64,000 nt of DNA from Sphingomonas sp. (GTDB taxonomy: Bacteria; Pseudomonadota; Alphaproteobacteria; Sphingomonadales; Sphingomonadaceae): contig QFPK01000002.1 of assembly GCA_003248865.1 (NCBI GenBank), forward strand, positions 1 through 64,000, read 5' to 3'. The notes beneath the pieces were generated by a model, which was given only the letters and a program-made list of their open reading frames with translations, was not told where the DNA came from and made no database searches. The translations under genes and the position numbers were made by a program. Of the stretch, positions 48,585-57,539 are shown piece after piece (position 1 is the stretch's first letter; each line of letters opens with the position of its first letter).

Positions 48585-49303
48585 GCGGCTGCGTCCAGCG
48601 CGGCGGCGAGGTCGATGCGGCCGTCGTAGAGCGAGCGGCCGGCGATCACGCCGCTGATCCCGCGCTTCACGCGCAGTTCGCGGATTTCGGCGACCTCGGC
48701 GAGGCCGCCCGAGGCGATCACGGGCAGTTTCACCGCCTGCGCGAGATCGGCGGTCGCCTCGATGTTCACGCCCTTCAGCAGCCCGTCGCGGCCGACATCG
48801 GTGAACAGCAGGGCGGCGACGCCGGCATCCTCGAAGCGGCGGCCCATGTCTGCCACTGGCACGTCCGAGACATCGGCCCAGCCGCGCGTGGCGACAAGAC
48901 CGTCGCGCGCGTCCACCGCGATCACGATCTTGCCCGGATGATCCTTGGCGGCGCTGCGCACCAGCCCGGGATCGGTCAGCGCGGCCGTGCCGATGATGAC
49001 CCGGGCGACGCCCAGTGCAAACCAGCGGTCGATGGCGGCCAGCGTGCGGATGCCGCCGCCCACCTGCACCTGCGCGGGGGTGGCGGCCAGAATGGCCTCC
49101 ACGGCGGAGGCGTTGCGGGCTTCGCCCGCGAAAGCGCCGTCCAGATCGACGACATGCAGCCATTTCGCGCCTGCGTCGGCGAAGGCCAGTGCCTGCGCGG
49201 CCGGATCGGAAGCATAGACGGTGGCGCGCGCCATATCGCCTTCGGCGAGGCGGACGACTTCGCCGCCCTTCAGGTCAATCGCGGGGTAGATGGTGAAGGG
49301 CAT
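48581..49303 (-). CDS. hisA: ProFAR isomerase
   Basis: A 240-residue TIM barrel of the HisA type. IYPAIDLKGGEVVRL carries the first catalytic Asp, LHVVDLDGAF and FTDVGRDGLLKG complete the active site, and QVGGGIR with ASGG bind phosphates. It isomerises ProFAR to PRFAR. Its start overlaps the hisH stop by one base. Confidence 0.97.
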   Translation of the reverse strand: MPFTIYPAIDLKGGEVVRLAEGDMARATVYASDPAAQALAFADAGAKWLHVVDLDGAFAGEARNASAVEAILAATPAQVQVGGGIRTLAAIDRWFALGVARVIIGTAALTDPGLVRSAAKDHPGKIVIAVDARDGLVATRGWADVSDVPVADMGRRFEDAGVAALLFTDVGRDGLLKGVNIEATADLAQAVKLPVIASGGLAEVAEIRELRVKRGISGVIAGRSLYDGRIDLAAALDAAA

Positions 49304-49908
49304 CAGGGTTTCCAGGCGAGCCAGCGCGCCAGCAGGGACAGGCCGTAGCTCTGGCTTTTTTCGGGGTGGAACTGCACGCCCAGCATGGTGTCGCGCTGGA
49401 CGGCGGCGGTGATCGGCGCACCATAAAGTGCGGTGGCGGCCACATCGGCGGGGTTCTCGGCCTGCAGCGCATAGCTGTGCACGAAATAGGCCCAGCCGGG
49501 TTGGATCAGCGTGGTGGCCGTGGGCCCAACTTCGTTCCAGCCGATCTGCGGGATCTTCAGGCCTTCCGGCGCCATGCGGCGCACCGCGCCGGGCACCCAG
49601 CCAAGGCCTTTGTGCACGCCGAATTCATGGCCTTCGGCGGCCATCAGCTGCATGCCGACGCAGATGCCGAGGAAAGGGCGGGCGCGGGTGCGGACCGCCT
49701 CGTTCAGCGCCTCCTCCATGCCGGGGATGGCGCGCAGCGCCGCGGCGCAGGCCCCGAAGGCGCCGACACCGGGCAGTACGATCCGGTCCGCCGCGAGCAC
49801 GGCGGCGGGATCGGCGGTGACGGTTACGTCGCCCGCGCCGGCGGCCTCAAGTGCCTTGGCGGCCGAGCGCAAATTGCCGGCGCCATAATCGATGAGGGCA
49901 ACGGCCAT
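49303..49908 (-). CDS. hisH: Imidazole glycerol phosphate synthase, glutaminase subunit
   Basis: A 201-residue class I glutamine amidotransferase. The nucleophile Cys lies in FLGICVGMQLM, and the His-Glu pair in GVQFHPEKSQSYG. DYGAGNLRS at the N-terminus is diagnostic for HisH. It passes ammonia to HisF. It starts 3 bases after the hisB stop. Confidence 0.97.
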   Translation of the reverse strand: MAVALIDYGAGNLRSAAKALEAAGAGDVTVTADPAAVLAADRIVLPGVGAFGACAAALRAIPGMEEALNEAVRTRARPFLGICVGMQLMAAEGHEFGVHKGLGWVPGAVRRMAPEGLKIPQIGWNEVGPTATTLIQPGWAYFVHSYALQAENPADVAATALYGAPITAAVQRDTMLGVQFHPEKSQSYGLSLLARWLAWKP

Positions 49909-49911
49909 GGT

Positions 49912-50502
49912 TCAGACGAGCGTGCCCTTGGTGGAGGGGATGGCGCCGGGCTGACGCGGATCGATGGCGACCGCCTGCTTCAGCGCGCGGGCCAGCGCCT
50001 TGAACAGCCCTTCGGCGATATGATGATTGTTTTTCCCATAAAGCGCCTCGGCGTGGAGCGTGATGCCGGCTGCCTGGGCGAAGCTGTGGAACACGTGCCA
50101 GAACAGCTCCGTGTCCATCTCGCCCAGCCGGGGCTGGGTGAAGCCGACCTTCCAGACGAGAAAGGGGCGGCCGGAAATATCGAGCGCGACGCGGGCCAGC
50201 GTTTCATCCATCGGCACATAGGCATGGCCATAGCGAGTGATGCCGGCACGCGTGCCAAGCGCCTTGTGGAAGGCTTCACCGAGCGCGATGGCGGTATCCT
50301 CCACCGTGTGGTGGGCATCGATGTGCAGGTCCCCCACCGTCTTGATCTGCAGATCGAACAGGCCGTGGCGGGCGAGCTGATCCAGCATATGGTCGTAGAA
50401 GCCGATCCCAGTGGAGATATCGCGCTGGCCCGTGCCGTCCAGATTGACGGAGACGGTGACGTCGGTTTCGGACGTCTTGCGGGAAACGGTTGCAATGCGC
50501 AT
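49912..50502 (-). CDS. hisB: Imidazoleglycerol-phosphate dehydratase
   Basis: A 196-residue monofunctional HisB dehydratase. The manganese-binding motifs DLHIDAHHTVEDTAIALG and EALYGKNNHHIAEGLFK are both present, as is GIGFYDHMLDQ. It lacks the phosphatase domain of the enterobacterial fusion. It is the first gene of this his cluster. The ATG at 50502 is used; a GTG directly before it is the only alternative. Confidence 0.97.
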   Translation of the reverse strand: MRIATVSRKTSETDVTVSVNLDGTGQRDISTGIGFYDHMLDQLARHGLFDLQIKTVGDLHIDAHHTVEDTAIALGEAFHKALGTRAGITRYGHAYVPMDETLARVALDISGRPFLVWKVGFTQPRLGEMDTELFWHVFHSFAQAAGITLHAEALYGKNNHHIAEGLFKALARALKQAVAIDPRQPGAIPSTKGTLV

Positions 50503-50567
50503 CACGGGCGGCCCTTTCGAGGCCTGCGGCTATAGCAGGGGTTGGGGGCGGTTCAACCGGCTCACTT

Positions 50568-52082
50568 CTATTCCGCAGCTTCGCCATCTGCCGGCGAATC
50601 CGCGTTCTCTTGGCCTTCGATCCGCGTCAGTTCAGGCGGAACGAGGCGCAGCGGCCGTTCCACCAGTTTGGGCGTTTCGACAGCCTTCTTCCCCTTGTCC
50701 ACGCCCAGTTCCGTGAACCGCCGCGCTTTGGGGAGTACGTTGCGCTCCAGAGAGCCCACCAATTCATTGTATGCACCGGCAGACTCGCTGATATTTTTGC
50801 CGACACGCCCAAGATGCTCAGTCATTGTGGCGAGGCTGGCATAAAGTTCAGCGCCCAGGACTCCGATGGCGCGGGCTTCGTCGGCCATCTTCTCTTGCCG
50901 CCACACCATCGCCACCACCCGGGCGATCGCCAGCAGGTTGGTTGGACCGGCCAGCAGAATTCGCTGGTCGAGCGCCCAGCCCAATAGGTCGAGATCCTGC
51001 TCCAGCGCGGCGGAGAGGAAATTCTCGCCGGGGAGGAACATCACCACGAAATCGGCCGATTGGGCGAATTCGTTCCAATAGGCTTTGGTGCTGAGGTCCT
51101 TGGCATGGGCGCGGACGCTGAGCGCATGGCGCTTCAGCGCGGCTTGCCGCTCTGCGTCGGTCTCGGCCTCGGAGGCTGCCAGATAGTCGGCGAGTGAGCA
51201 CTTGCTGTCGACCACCAGCTCGCGGCCGCCCGGCAGTTTCAGCACTGCATCGGGGCGCCGCCGCTGGCCGTCGGCATCGGTGGTGCTGGCCTGAAGCTCG
51301 AAATCGATGCCCTCGCGCAGGCCGGCCATGTCGAGCACGTTGCGCAGCTGCGCCTCGCCCCAGGCGCCGGAGGCCTTGGAGGAAGAGCGCAGCGCCGCCA
51401 CGATCTTGCCGGCCTCGGCCTTCACGGCCTGCTGGCCGAGCGCCACGGACTGCAACTGCTCGCTGAGCGAACCATAGGCCTGCTCGCGCTTCTGCTCGAG
51501 CGTCTTCAGCTCCTCGCCATAGCGGCTCAGCGTCTCCCGGATCGGGGTGACGAGGCCGGCGAGCGCTTCGCGGCTGTCGGTCAGGCCTTTCGCGGCTTCG
51601 GCACGGTGCAGTTTCAGCGTTTCCTCTGACTGGGTGAGGAACTGTTTCTGTGCCCGCTCCAGCGCTTCGGCGGCGAGGCGCTGGAACTCCCCGCGCATTT
51701 CCTCCAGCTGCCGGGCATGCACCCGGTCGCGCTCCGTCAGCGCCTCGGTTTGCACTCGCTCCCGCTCAGCCAGTGCTTGTGTTTGCACTCGCTCGCGCTC
51801 GGCAAGGGCGGTTTCATGCGCCCGTTCCCGTTCGGCGGATGCGGATTCGGCGGCGGACAGCGCGGCCTGTAATTCGGCAGCCTTGCCCATATAGGGCTTC
51901 GCCTCGTCGGCCTGCGCTTTCCAGGCTGCGACTTCGGCAACGGCACGGCCCAGCGATTCGCGCCGTTCCGACAGTTCCGAGCGGGTGGTGGACAGCGGCC
52001 GCCCCCAGATCAGCCAGCCGGCGATCAGCGCGGCGAGCAGGCTTGCAAGGACGAGGAGTGCTGTGACCAGTTCAGGCGTCAT
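50568..52082 (-). CDS. rmuC: DNA recombination protein RmuC
   Basis: A 504-residue protein with an N-terminal membrane helix (about 5-28), a long coiled coil (about 40-230) and the RmuC nuclease-like domain (KASGAWGEAQLRNVLDMAGL, VVDSKCSLADY, FVVMFLPGENFLSAALEQD). The coiled coil contains an 11-residue repeat in about three copies (ALAERERVQTQ and variants, near residues 89-122), seen in DNA as 33-bp near-repeats around 51720-51830. RmuC limits inversions at short inverted repeats. Confidence 0.93.
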   Translation of the reverse strand: MTPELVTALLVLASLLAALIAGWLIWGRPLSTTRSELSERRESLGRAVAEVAAWKAQADEAKPYMGKAAELQAALSAAESASAERERAHETALAERERVQTQALAERERVQTEALTERDRVHARQLEEMRGEFQRLAAEALERAQKQFLTQSEETLKLHRAEAAKGLTDSREALAGLVTPIRETLSRYGEELKTLEQKREQAYGSLSEQLQSVALGQQAVKAEAGKIVAALRSSSKASGAWGEAQLRNVLDMAGLREGIDFELQASTTDADGQRRRPDAVLKLPGGRELVVDSKCSLADYLAASEAETDAERQAALKRHALSVRAHAKDLSTKAYWNEFAQSADFVVMFLPGENFLSAALEQDLDLLGWALDQRILLAGPTNLLAIARVVAMVWRQEKMADEARAIGVLGAELYASLATMTEHLGRVGKNISESAGAYNELVGSLERNVLPKARRFTELGVDKGKKAVETPKLVERPLRLVPPELTRIEGQENADSPADGEAAE

Positions 52083-52208
52083 TCCGGAACATTAAGCGAA
52101 CATCGGGTTCCGAGTCACGCTATTTCTAATGGGTGATTGTGCCGCCCCGGCGGGCGTGAAACGATGTCTCTCAACAAGCCCGATCTGGATGGGCCGAGGG
52201 GAGAGGCG

Positions 52209-53123
52209 ATGGATTTCGAGATTCTGGCGGAGGGCCTGGCCTTCCCGGAAGGGCCCGTCTTCATGGACGATGGCTCCGTGATTCTGGTGGAGATCGCGGC
52301 GGGCCGGATCACGCGGGTGAAGCGCGACGGCACGAAGCAGACCATCGCGACACCGGGCGGCGGGCCGAACGGGCTCGCCATCGGGCCGGACGGGGCACTA
52401 TATGCGTGCAACAACGGCGGCTTCAAATGGGCCGAGATCGAGGGAATGATCATCCCCGGTAATGCGGCCGAGGATTATGTGACCGGCCGCATCGAGCGCA
52501 TCGATATTTCCACGGGCAAGGTGGAGCGGCTGTACGACAGTTTCGAAGGCTTCAGCCTGTCCGGCCCGAACGACATCGTGTTCGATGCGCACGGCGGCTT
52601 CTGGTTCACCGACCTCGGCAAGCATTTCGATCATCACACCGATCATGGCGGCATTTATTACGGCACGCCCGACGGCCGAACGCTGAAGCGCGCCGTCTAT
52701 GGCCCGGATTTCAACGGCATCGGCCTCTCACCCGACGGCAAGACGGTCTATGCCGCCGTGTGCAGCCGCTGCTACATATTGGCGTTCGATATCGTGGGGC
52801 CGGGCGAGGTGGCGCCTTCTCCGCTGGCTGCCGTGCCGGGGCGCGTGGTGGCGGATTTCCCCGGCCGTATCCTGCTCGATTCGCTGGGGATGCTGGCCAG
52901 CGGCAAGATCGCGCAGGCGACGCTGGTGGATCGCCCCGGCATCGGCGTGGCCGATCCGGCCACCGGAGAAGTCGTTTATCATCCCTTCCCGGACTTGCTG
53001 ACGACCAACATCGCCTTCGGCGGCGCCGACATGCAGGATGCGGCCGTCACCCTGTCTTCCACAGGAAAGCTGGCGCTGGCCCGTTGGGACGAGCCGGGAT
53101 TGCGGCTAAACTATAATGCGTGA
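52209..53123 (+). CDS. SMP-30/gluconolactonase family lactonase
   Basis: A 304-residue beta-propeller. GLAFPEGPVFMDDGSVILVEI holds the metal-binding Glu, GPNGLAIGPDGALYACNNGG the substrate-side residues, and SGPNDIVFDAHGGFWFTDLG with GIGLSPDGKTVY the conserved Asn and Asp. It probably hydrolyses a sugar or other lactone in the cytoplasm. GGGGAGAGG before the ATG at 52209 fixes the start; an in-frame ATG at 52164 is weaker. Confidence 0.88.
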   Translation: MDFEILAEGLAFPEGPVFMDDGSVILVEIAAGRITRVKRDGTKQTIATPGGGPNGLAIGPDGALYACNNGGFKWAEIEGMIIPGNAAEDYVTGRIERIDISTGKVERLYDSFEGFSLSGPNDIVFDAHGGFWFTDLGKHFDHHTDHGGIYYGTPDGRTLKRAVYGPDFNGIGLSPDGKTVYAAVCSRCYILAFDIVGPGEVAPSPLAAVPGRVVADFPGRILLDSLGMLASGKIAQATLVDRPGIGVADPATGEVVYHPFPDLLTTNIAFGGADMQDAAVTLSSTGKLALARWDEPGLRLNYNA

Positions 53124-54010
53124 CTGAGAGCCTTCCCGATCCCCGCGCCATCGCGCTGTTCCTCGACATGCTGGCGAGCGAGCGGGGGGCGGCGAAGAAC
53201 ACGCTGCTGGCCTATGGCCGCGATCTGGAAGGGGCCTCCGAAGATCTCCACGGGCGGCTGGCAGGGGCGGCTTCGGCCGATCTGGAGCGGCTGTTCGCAG
53301 GCTGGGGCGATCTGGCGCCCGCCAGCCTTTCGCGCAAGCGATCCGCGCTGAGGCGCTTCTTCGCCTTTCTGGTGGCGGAGGATATCCGGCCCGACAATCC
53401 GGCGCTGGTGATCGCGGGGGTGAAGGCGGGGCGCCCGCTGCCCAAGACGCTGTCGGTCGAGGAAGTGGACCGGCTGTTCCAGACGCTGGAGGGCGACCTT
53501 GCCGACAAGCCGGGCCCGCAGGCCGTGCGGCTGAAGGCGCTGATCGAATTGCTCTATGGATCGGGCCTGCGCGCCACCGAACTGGTGGCGCTGCCGCGCA
53601 ACGCCATCCGGCCGCCGCAGCCTTTCGCCATCGTGCGCGGCAAGGGCGACAAGGAGCGGATGGTGCCGCTCTCCCCGGCGGCGATCCGGGCGGTGGAGAC
53701 GCAGCTGCTGCTGGTGCCGAAGGAGAGCCGCTATCTGTTTCCCTCCGGCAAGGCGCATCTGTCGCGAATCCGGCTGTATCAGCTGGTGAAGGCGCTGGCC
53801 GCGCGCGCCGGGATCTCGCCGGACCGCATCAGCCCGCACGTGCTGCGCCATGCGTTTGCCACCCACATGCTGCAGAACGGCGCCGACCTGCGTGCGTTGC
53901 AGACCCTGCTGGGCCATGCCGACATTTCCACCACGGAACGCTATACCCATGTGGACAGCGCCCGGCTGGTGGCGACGGTGAAAAGCCTGCACCCGCTGGC
54001 GGATGAGTGA
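53120..54010 (+). CDS. xerD: Tyrosine recombinase XerC/XerD
   Basis: A 296-residue site-specific recombinase with the full catalytic set: GSGLRATELVAL (Arg), RGKGDKERMVPL (Lys), HVLRHAFATHML (His-Arg), LGHADISTTERYTHV (His and the nucleophile Tyr). It resolves chromosome dimers at dif. The length and SAM-like N-terminal domain fit XerD better than a phage integrase. The GTG start overlaps the stop of the lactonase gene. It is far from the island end and not its integrase. Confidence 0.92.
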   Translation: MTESLPDPRAIALFLDMLASERGAAKNTLLAYGRDLEGASEDLHGRLAGAASADLERLFAGWGDLAPASLSRKRSALRRFFAFLVAEDIRPDNPALVIAGVKAGRPLPKTLSVEEVDRLFQTLEGDLADKPGPQAVRLKALIELLYGSGLRATELVALPRNAIRPPQPFAIVRGKGDKERMVPLSPAAIRAVETQLLLVPKESRYLFPSGKAHLSRIRLYQLVKALAARAGISPDRISPHVLRHAFATHMLQNGADLRALQTLLGHADISTTERYTHVDSARLVATVKSLHPLADE

Positions 54011-54024
54011 GAAAGGCCTGGGCC

Positions 54025-55113
54025 ATGACAGCGACCGCCCCCGTGATTGCGCATGTGAACCGCGTCTCCACTGCGGTGCCCGAACATGATGTGCATTCGG
54101 CCTTCGAGACCTTCGTGGGCAGCCTGCTGGAAGGGCGGCGCGAAGCCGCGCTGTTCCGCCGCATGGCGGGCAGGTCGGGCATCGAGCGGCGCTTTTCCAG
54201 CTTCGAGCCGGTGCAGAATCCGGACGGCTTCATGGCCGACCGCGAGGGCTTCTACTCGCCGGGCGCCTTCCCCTCCACCAGCCGCCGCATGGCGCGCTAT
54301 GCCGAGGTGGCGCCGGAACTGGGGGAACGCGCGATCCGGGGCCTCGGGGTGGATCTTTCCCGCGTGACGCATCTGGTGGTGGCCAGTTGCACCGGCTTTA
54401 TGGCGCCGGGGCTGGACCAGATTCTGGTGCGGCGGCTGGGGCTGGACCCCGGCGTGGAGCGCACCGTCGTCGGCTATATGGGCTGTTATGCGGCGGTGAA
54501 TTCGCTGCGGCTGGCGCATCATATCGTGCGCTCCCAGCCTGAGGCGCGGGTGCTGGTGGTGACGATGGAGCTGTGCACGCTACACTTTCAGGACACGCTG
54601 GATGTGGAGAAGCTGTTGTCCATGCTGTTGTTCGGGGACGGCTGCGCGGCGGCGCTGGTGTCGGCCGACGCGGAAGGCGTGGCGCTGCACGAGTTCCTCA
54701 GCTTCGCCTTACCGGAGAGCGATGGCCTCATCACCTGGGATATCGGCGACACCGGGTTCGACATGCATCTGTCGGGGCAGGTGCCGCAGCGCATCCAGAA
54801 GGCGATGGCGGACGAGGCGTTGCGCAACGCCACCGACGGCGTGTTGCGTGGGCGCCAGCCCGACAGTTTCGACATCTTCGCCGTCCACGCCGGGGGCAAG
54901 GCCATCCTGGACGCGGTCGAGACCGGGCTGGGGCTGGCGAAGGACCGGCTGGACTGGAGCCGGGGGGTGCTGCGCGATTTCGGCAATATGAGCTCCGCGA
55001 CGCTGATGTTCGTACTACAGCGGATATTGGCGGGCGCGGCGCCGGGCAGGGGGCTCGCCATGGCCTTCGGGCCGGGGCTGGCCTGCGAGACCTTCACCTT
55101 CACCAAGCTCTGA
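54025..55113 (+). CDS. Type III polyketide synthase (chalcone-synthase-like)
   Basis: A 362-residue homodimer-type ketosynthase. The catalytic triad is complete: Cys122 in ASCTGFMAPGLD, His288 in FAVHAGGKAI and Asn321 in GNMSSATLMF. GFGPG-type ending appears as AFGPGLACETF. Such enzymes extend an acyl starter with malonyl units to resorcinols, pyrones or phloroglucinols. A methyltransferase and a flavoprotein follow at 1- and 5-base spacing, so the three probably form one small biosynthetic operon that makes an alkyl-phenol or alkyl-pyrone lipid. Confidence 0.93.
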   Translation: MTATAPVIAHVNRVSTAVPEHDVHSAFETFVGSLLEGRREAALFRRMAGRSGIERRFSSFEPVQNPDGFMADREGFYSPGAFPSTSRRMARYAEVAPELGERAIRGLGVDLSRVTHLVVASCTGFMAPGLDQILVRRLGLDPGVERTVVGYMGCYAAVNSLRLAHHIVRSQPEARVLVVTMELCTLHFQDTLDVEKLLSMLLFGDGCAAALVSADAEGVALHEFLSFALPESDGLITWDIGDTGFDMHLSGQVPQRIQKAMADEALRNATDGVLRGRQPDSFDIFAVHAGGKAILDAVETGLGLAKDRLDWSRGVLRDFGNMSSATLMFVLQRILAGAAPGRGLAMAFGPGLACETFTFTKL

Positions 55114-55114
55114 C

Positions 55115-55822
55115 ATGCGCTGGCCGGATTTCTCGCAACGGGCGGACGAGCCCGAATGGATGGACGTGCGGGATTACAGCCAGGACGAGTTTGCGGCTGT
55201 GCTGGCCGATCTGGAGGTGGTGAACGGCTTCACCCGCGCTCACCCGCCGACTCTCGCGTTTCTGGAACGGCTGACGGCGGGGTGGGCGCCGGACACGGAG
55301 CTGCGCGTGGCCGATCTGGGCTATGGGCAGGGCGGGATGTTGCGGCGAATCCATCACTGGGCAGAGGCGCGCGGGCTGCGGCCGAAGCTGACAGGCGTGG
55401 ATATGAACCCCCGCTGCCGGGCGCTGGCCGAAGCGCACACCCCGCCGGAGATGCGGATCGACTGGCATCTGGGCGACCTGTTCGACTGGCAGCCCGCTGA
55501 GCCGCCGCACGCCATCGTCAGCGCACTGTTCACCCATCATCTGCCGACGCTGGATGTGGTGCGGCTGTTGCGCTGGCAGGAGCGGACCGCGAGCCACGGC
55601 TGGTTCGTGAACGATCTGCACCGGCACTGGTTCGCCTGGGGCGGGTTTTCCGCGTTGGCCTGGGCGATGCGATGGCATCCCTGCGTGCGCCACGATGGCG
55701 CGCTTTCCGTGCGGCGGGCGTTTGTGGCTGATGAGTGGCGGGCGATGCTGGGGGAAGCCGGGCTGGTGGCGGACATCCGCTGGCATCCGCTGTTCCGGCT
55801 GTGTGTGGGGCGGATCAAGTGA
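55115..55822 (+). CDS. Class I SAM methyltransferase of the type III PKS operon
   Basis: A 235-residue protein with SAM-binding VADLGYGQGGML (motif I), GVDMNPRC (motif II) and SALFTHHL (motif IV region). It resembles the methyltransferase found next to bacterial type III polyketide synthases. It probably methylates a hydroxyl or ring carbon of the polyketide product. It starts 1 base after the synthase stop. Confidence 0.88.
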   Translation: MRWPDFSQRADEPEWMDVRDYSQDEFAAVLADLEVVNGFTRAHPPTLAFLERLTAGWAPDTELRVADLGYGQGGMLRRIHHWAEARGLRPKLTGVDMNPRCRALAEAHTPPEMRIDWHLGDLFDWQPAEPPHAIVSALFTHHLPTLDVVRLLRWQERTASHGWFVNDLHRHWFAWGGFSALAWAMRWHPCVRHDGALSVRRAFVADEWRAMLGEAGLVADIRWHPLFRLCVGRIK

Positions 55823-55827
55823 AGCGG

Positions 55828-56931
55828 ATGGATGGGGCACTGGTGCTGGGCGGCGGGCTCGCCGGGTCGGCCGCGGCGATCTGGCTGGCGCGCGCCGGGC
55901 GGCCGGTCACGCTGTGGGAGAAGGAGCGGCTGCCGCACCACAAGATCTGCGGCGAATTCCTGAGCTGGGAAGCGCAGGCCTATCTGGGCGATCTGGGGCT
56001 GGATCTGGCCGCGCTTGGCGCGGTGGAGATCGACCGGCTGCGGCTGGTGACGGCGCGGCGCACGGTGGAGGCCGGGCTGGGCTTCACGGGGCGCTCCGTG
56101 ACGCGGCGGGTGCTGGATGCGGCGCTGCTGGAGCTGGCCGCCGACGCCGGCGCGGCGGTGCAGCGGGGCATGGCCGCGCGGGAGTTGCTGCCCGGCGGGG
56201 CCGTTGTCGCGGGGCAGGGGACGTTGAAGCCGGATGCGCTGTTCCTCGCCACGGGCAAGAGCAATCTGCGTGGCGCGGCGCGGGACGGGGAGGGCACGCT
56301 GAACCATCAGCTGGGGTTCAAGGCCTATCTGCGGCTGGCGCCCGCCGAACGCGCGGCGCTGTCCGGACATGTGGAGCTGATCCTGTTCCGGGGCGGTTAT
56401 GCCGGGCTGCAACTGGTGGAGCGCGACGCCGCCAACCTGTGCTTTCTGGTGTCCCCCGATCGGTGGAAGGCGTGCGGCGGGGACTTCACCGCGCTGCTCG
56501 CCGATCTGGCGGCGGAGGTGCCGCATCTGGGGCGGCGGCTGGCGGGCGCGGTGCCGCTGCTGGACCGGCCGCTGGCGATTTCTGGCGTGCCCTATGGTTA
56601 TCTGCACCGGCCGTCGGGCGGGGATACCATCTGGCGGCTGGGGGATCAGGCGGCGGTCATTCCCAGCTTTTCCGGCGACGGGATGAGTCTGGCACTACAT
56701 TCGGCCCGGCTGGCGACGGCGGCGCTGCTGACGGGGCGGGGGCCGGCGGATTACGCCCGGCAGCTGGCGAAGGATGCGGGCGGCGCTGTGCAGCGCGCGG
56801 CCTGGTTGCAGCGGATGAGCGGGCGTGAGGGCTGGGCGGAGACGCTGGCGGCGGTGCCCGGCGTGGTGCGGCTTGGGGCCGGGCTGACGCGGCTGTCTGG
56901 GCGCGCGGTGCGGCGCGCGTGGGCGGTTTAG
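55828..56931 (+). CDS. FAD-dependent oxidoreductase (geranylgeranyl-reductase/hydroxylase type)
   Basis: A 367-residue flavoprotein. LVLGGGLAGSAAAIWLARAG binds the FAD ADP moiety, EKERLPHHKICGEFLS is the signature of the geranylgeranyl reductase-like group, and RLGDQAAVIPSFSGDGMSLAL is the second FAD motif. In type III PKS operons such enzymes hydroxylate or reduce the phenolic product (as SrsC does in Streptomyces). The GTG at 55819 overlapping the upstream stop is an alternative start. Confidence 0.88.
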   Translation: MDGALVLGGGLAGSAAAIWLARAGRPVTLWEKERLPHHKICGEFLSWEAQAYLGDLGLDLAALGAVEIDRLRLVTARRTVEAGLGFTGRSVTRRVLDAALLELAADAGAAVQRGMAARELLPGGAVVAGQGTLKPDALFLATGKSNLRGAARDGEGTLNHQLGFKAYLRLAPAERAALSGHVELILFRGGYAGLQLVERDAANLCFLVSPDRWKACGGDFTALLADLAAEVPHLGRRLAGAVPLLDRPLAISGVPYGYLHRPSGGDTIWRLGDQAAVIPSFSGDGMSLALHSARLATAALLTGRGPADYARQLAKDAGGAVQRAAWLQRMSGREGWAETLAAVPGVVRLGAGLTRLSGRAVRRAWAV

Positions 56932-57076
56932 AACACCGTTGCTTCACGGCGGCGCAGCCGCCGCAAGCGCGACCGCGCGCCCGAGTTTATGCGAGGAAAG
57001 CACTCCGCGTTTGGAATTCGCGGGCGAATTCGGGGCGCGGATGCGCCCGCCCGGCGTTTGAGGAACTAAGAAAGAA

Positions 57077-57140
57077 GGCGCGGCAAAGCCGCGCCGTCGG
57101 CCAAGACAAGAAAGGGCGGGACTGATGTCCCGCCCTTTTT
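57077..57140. terminator. Two hairpins between convergent genes, second with T-run
   Basis: GGCGCGGC-AAA-GCCGCGCC (57077-57095) is followed by a 12-bp perfect hairpin AAAGGGCGGGAC / GTCCCGCCCTTT (57111-57138) with TTTTT at 57136-57140. The T-run orients it as the terminator of the plus-strand polyketide operon. Because the stem is flanked by A and T on both sides it may also stop the SWIB gene, which ends at 57209 on the minus strand. Confidence 0.8.
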
Positions 57141-57208
57141 GCTTGCCGGCCGTGTCTGCGGCGAGTCTGTGGGCCAACGCTTTCGCGTTGACCACAGCCG
57201 CCTCCGAC

Positions 57209-57463
57209 TTACGACAAATGCTTCGCCAGATGCTTGTTCATTTCGAACATCGTCACGCTGTCCACACCGAAGATCGGCTTCAGCTTGGCATCGGCGTTGA
57301 TCCGGCGCTTGTCCTTCGGATCCTGCAGGTTGTTGGCCTTGATGTAGTCCCACACCTTCTTCACCACTTCGCCACGGGCCAGCTTGGCGCTGCCGACGAT
57401 GGCTGCGAGGTCCGCCGACGGGGTCAGCGGGGTCTGAAGTGCGTTCGGTTTCTTGTCGGCCAT
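57209..57463 (-). CDS. SWIB-domain protein
   Basis: An 84-residue protein almost wholly made of a SWIB/MDM2 domain: VVKKVWDYIKANNLQDPKDKR, then INADAKLKPIFGVDSVTMFEMNKHLAKHL. In eukaryotes the fold is found in chromatin remodellers; bacterial stand-alone copies occur in Chlamydia, alphaproteobacteria and others and may bind DNA or topoisomerase. AGGGAGAGGGA precedes the ATG at 57463. It is alone on its strand. Confidence 0.92.
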   Translation of the reverse strand: MADKKPNALQTPLTPSADLAAIVGSAKLARGEVVKKVWDYIKANNLQDPKDKRRINADAKLKPIFGVDSVTMFEMNKHLAKHLS

Positions 57464-57539
57464 ATTCGGTCCCTCTCCCTTTGTGCCCTTTGATCCCGCC
57501 GCCATCGCGCCTGCGGGGGCAGGCCGGCCAGCCGGGGTT

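Noticed and set aside
53111..53992. 293-residue minus-strand frame over the xerD gene
   Set aside because: It is a His/Gln/Arg-rich antisense shadow; the sense frame has the full recombinase catalytic set.
53120..54010. XerC/D-type recombinase as the integrase of the island at the left edge
   Set aside because: It lies 53 kb away, has XerD length and domain pattern, and is co-transcribed with a housekeeping-type lactonase gene.
56919..57125. 68-residue plus-strand frame after the flavoprotein
   Set aside because: It is Arg/Ala-rich, runs into the terminator hairpins and has no recognisable family.
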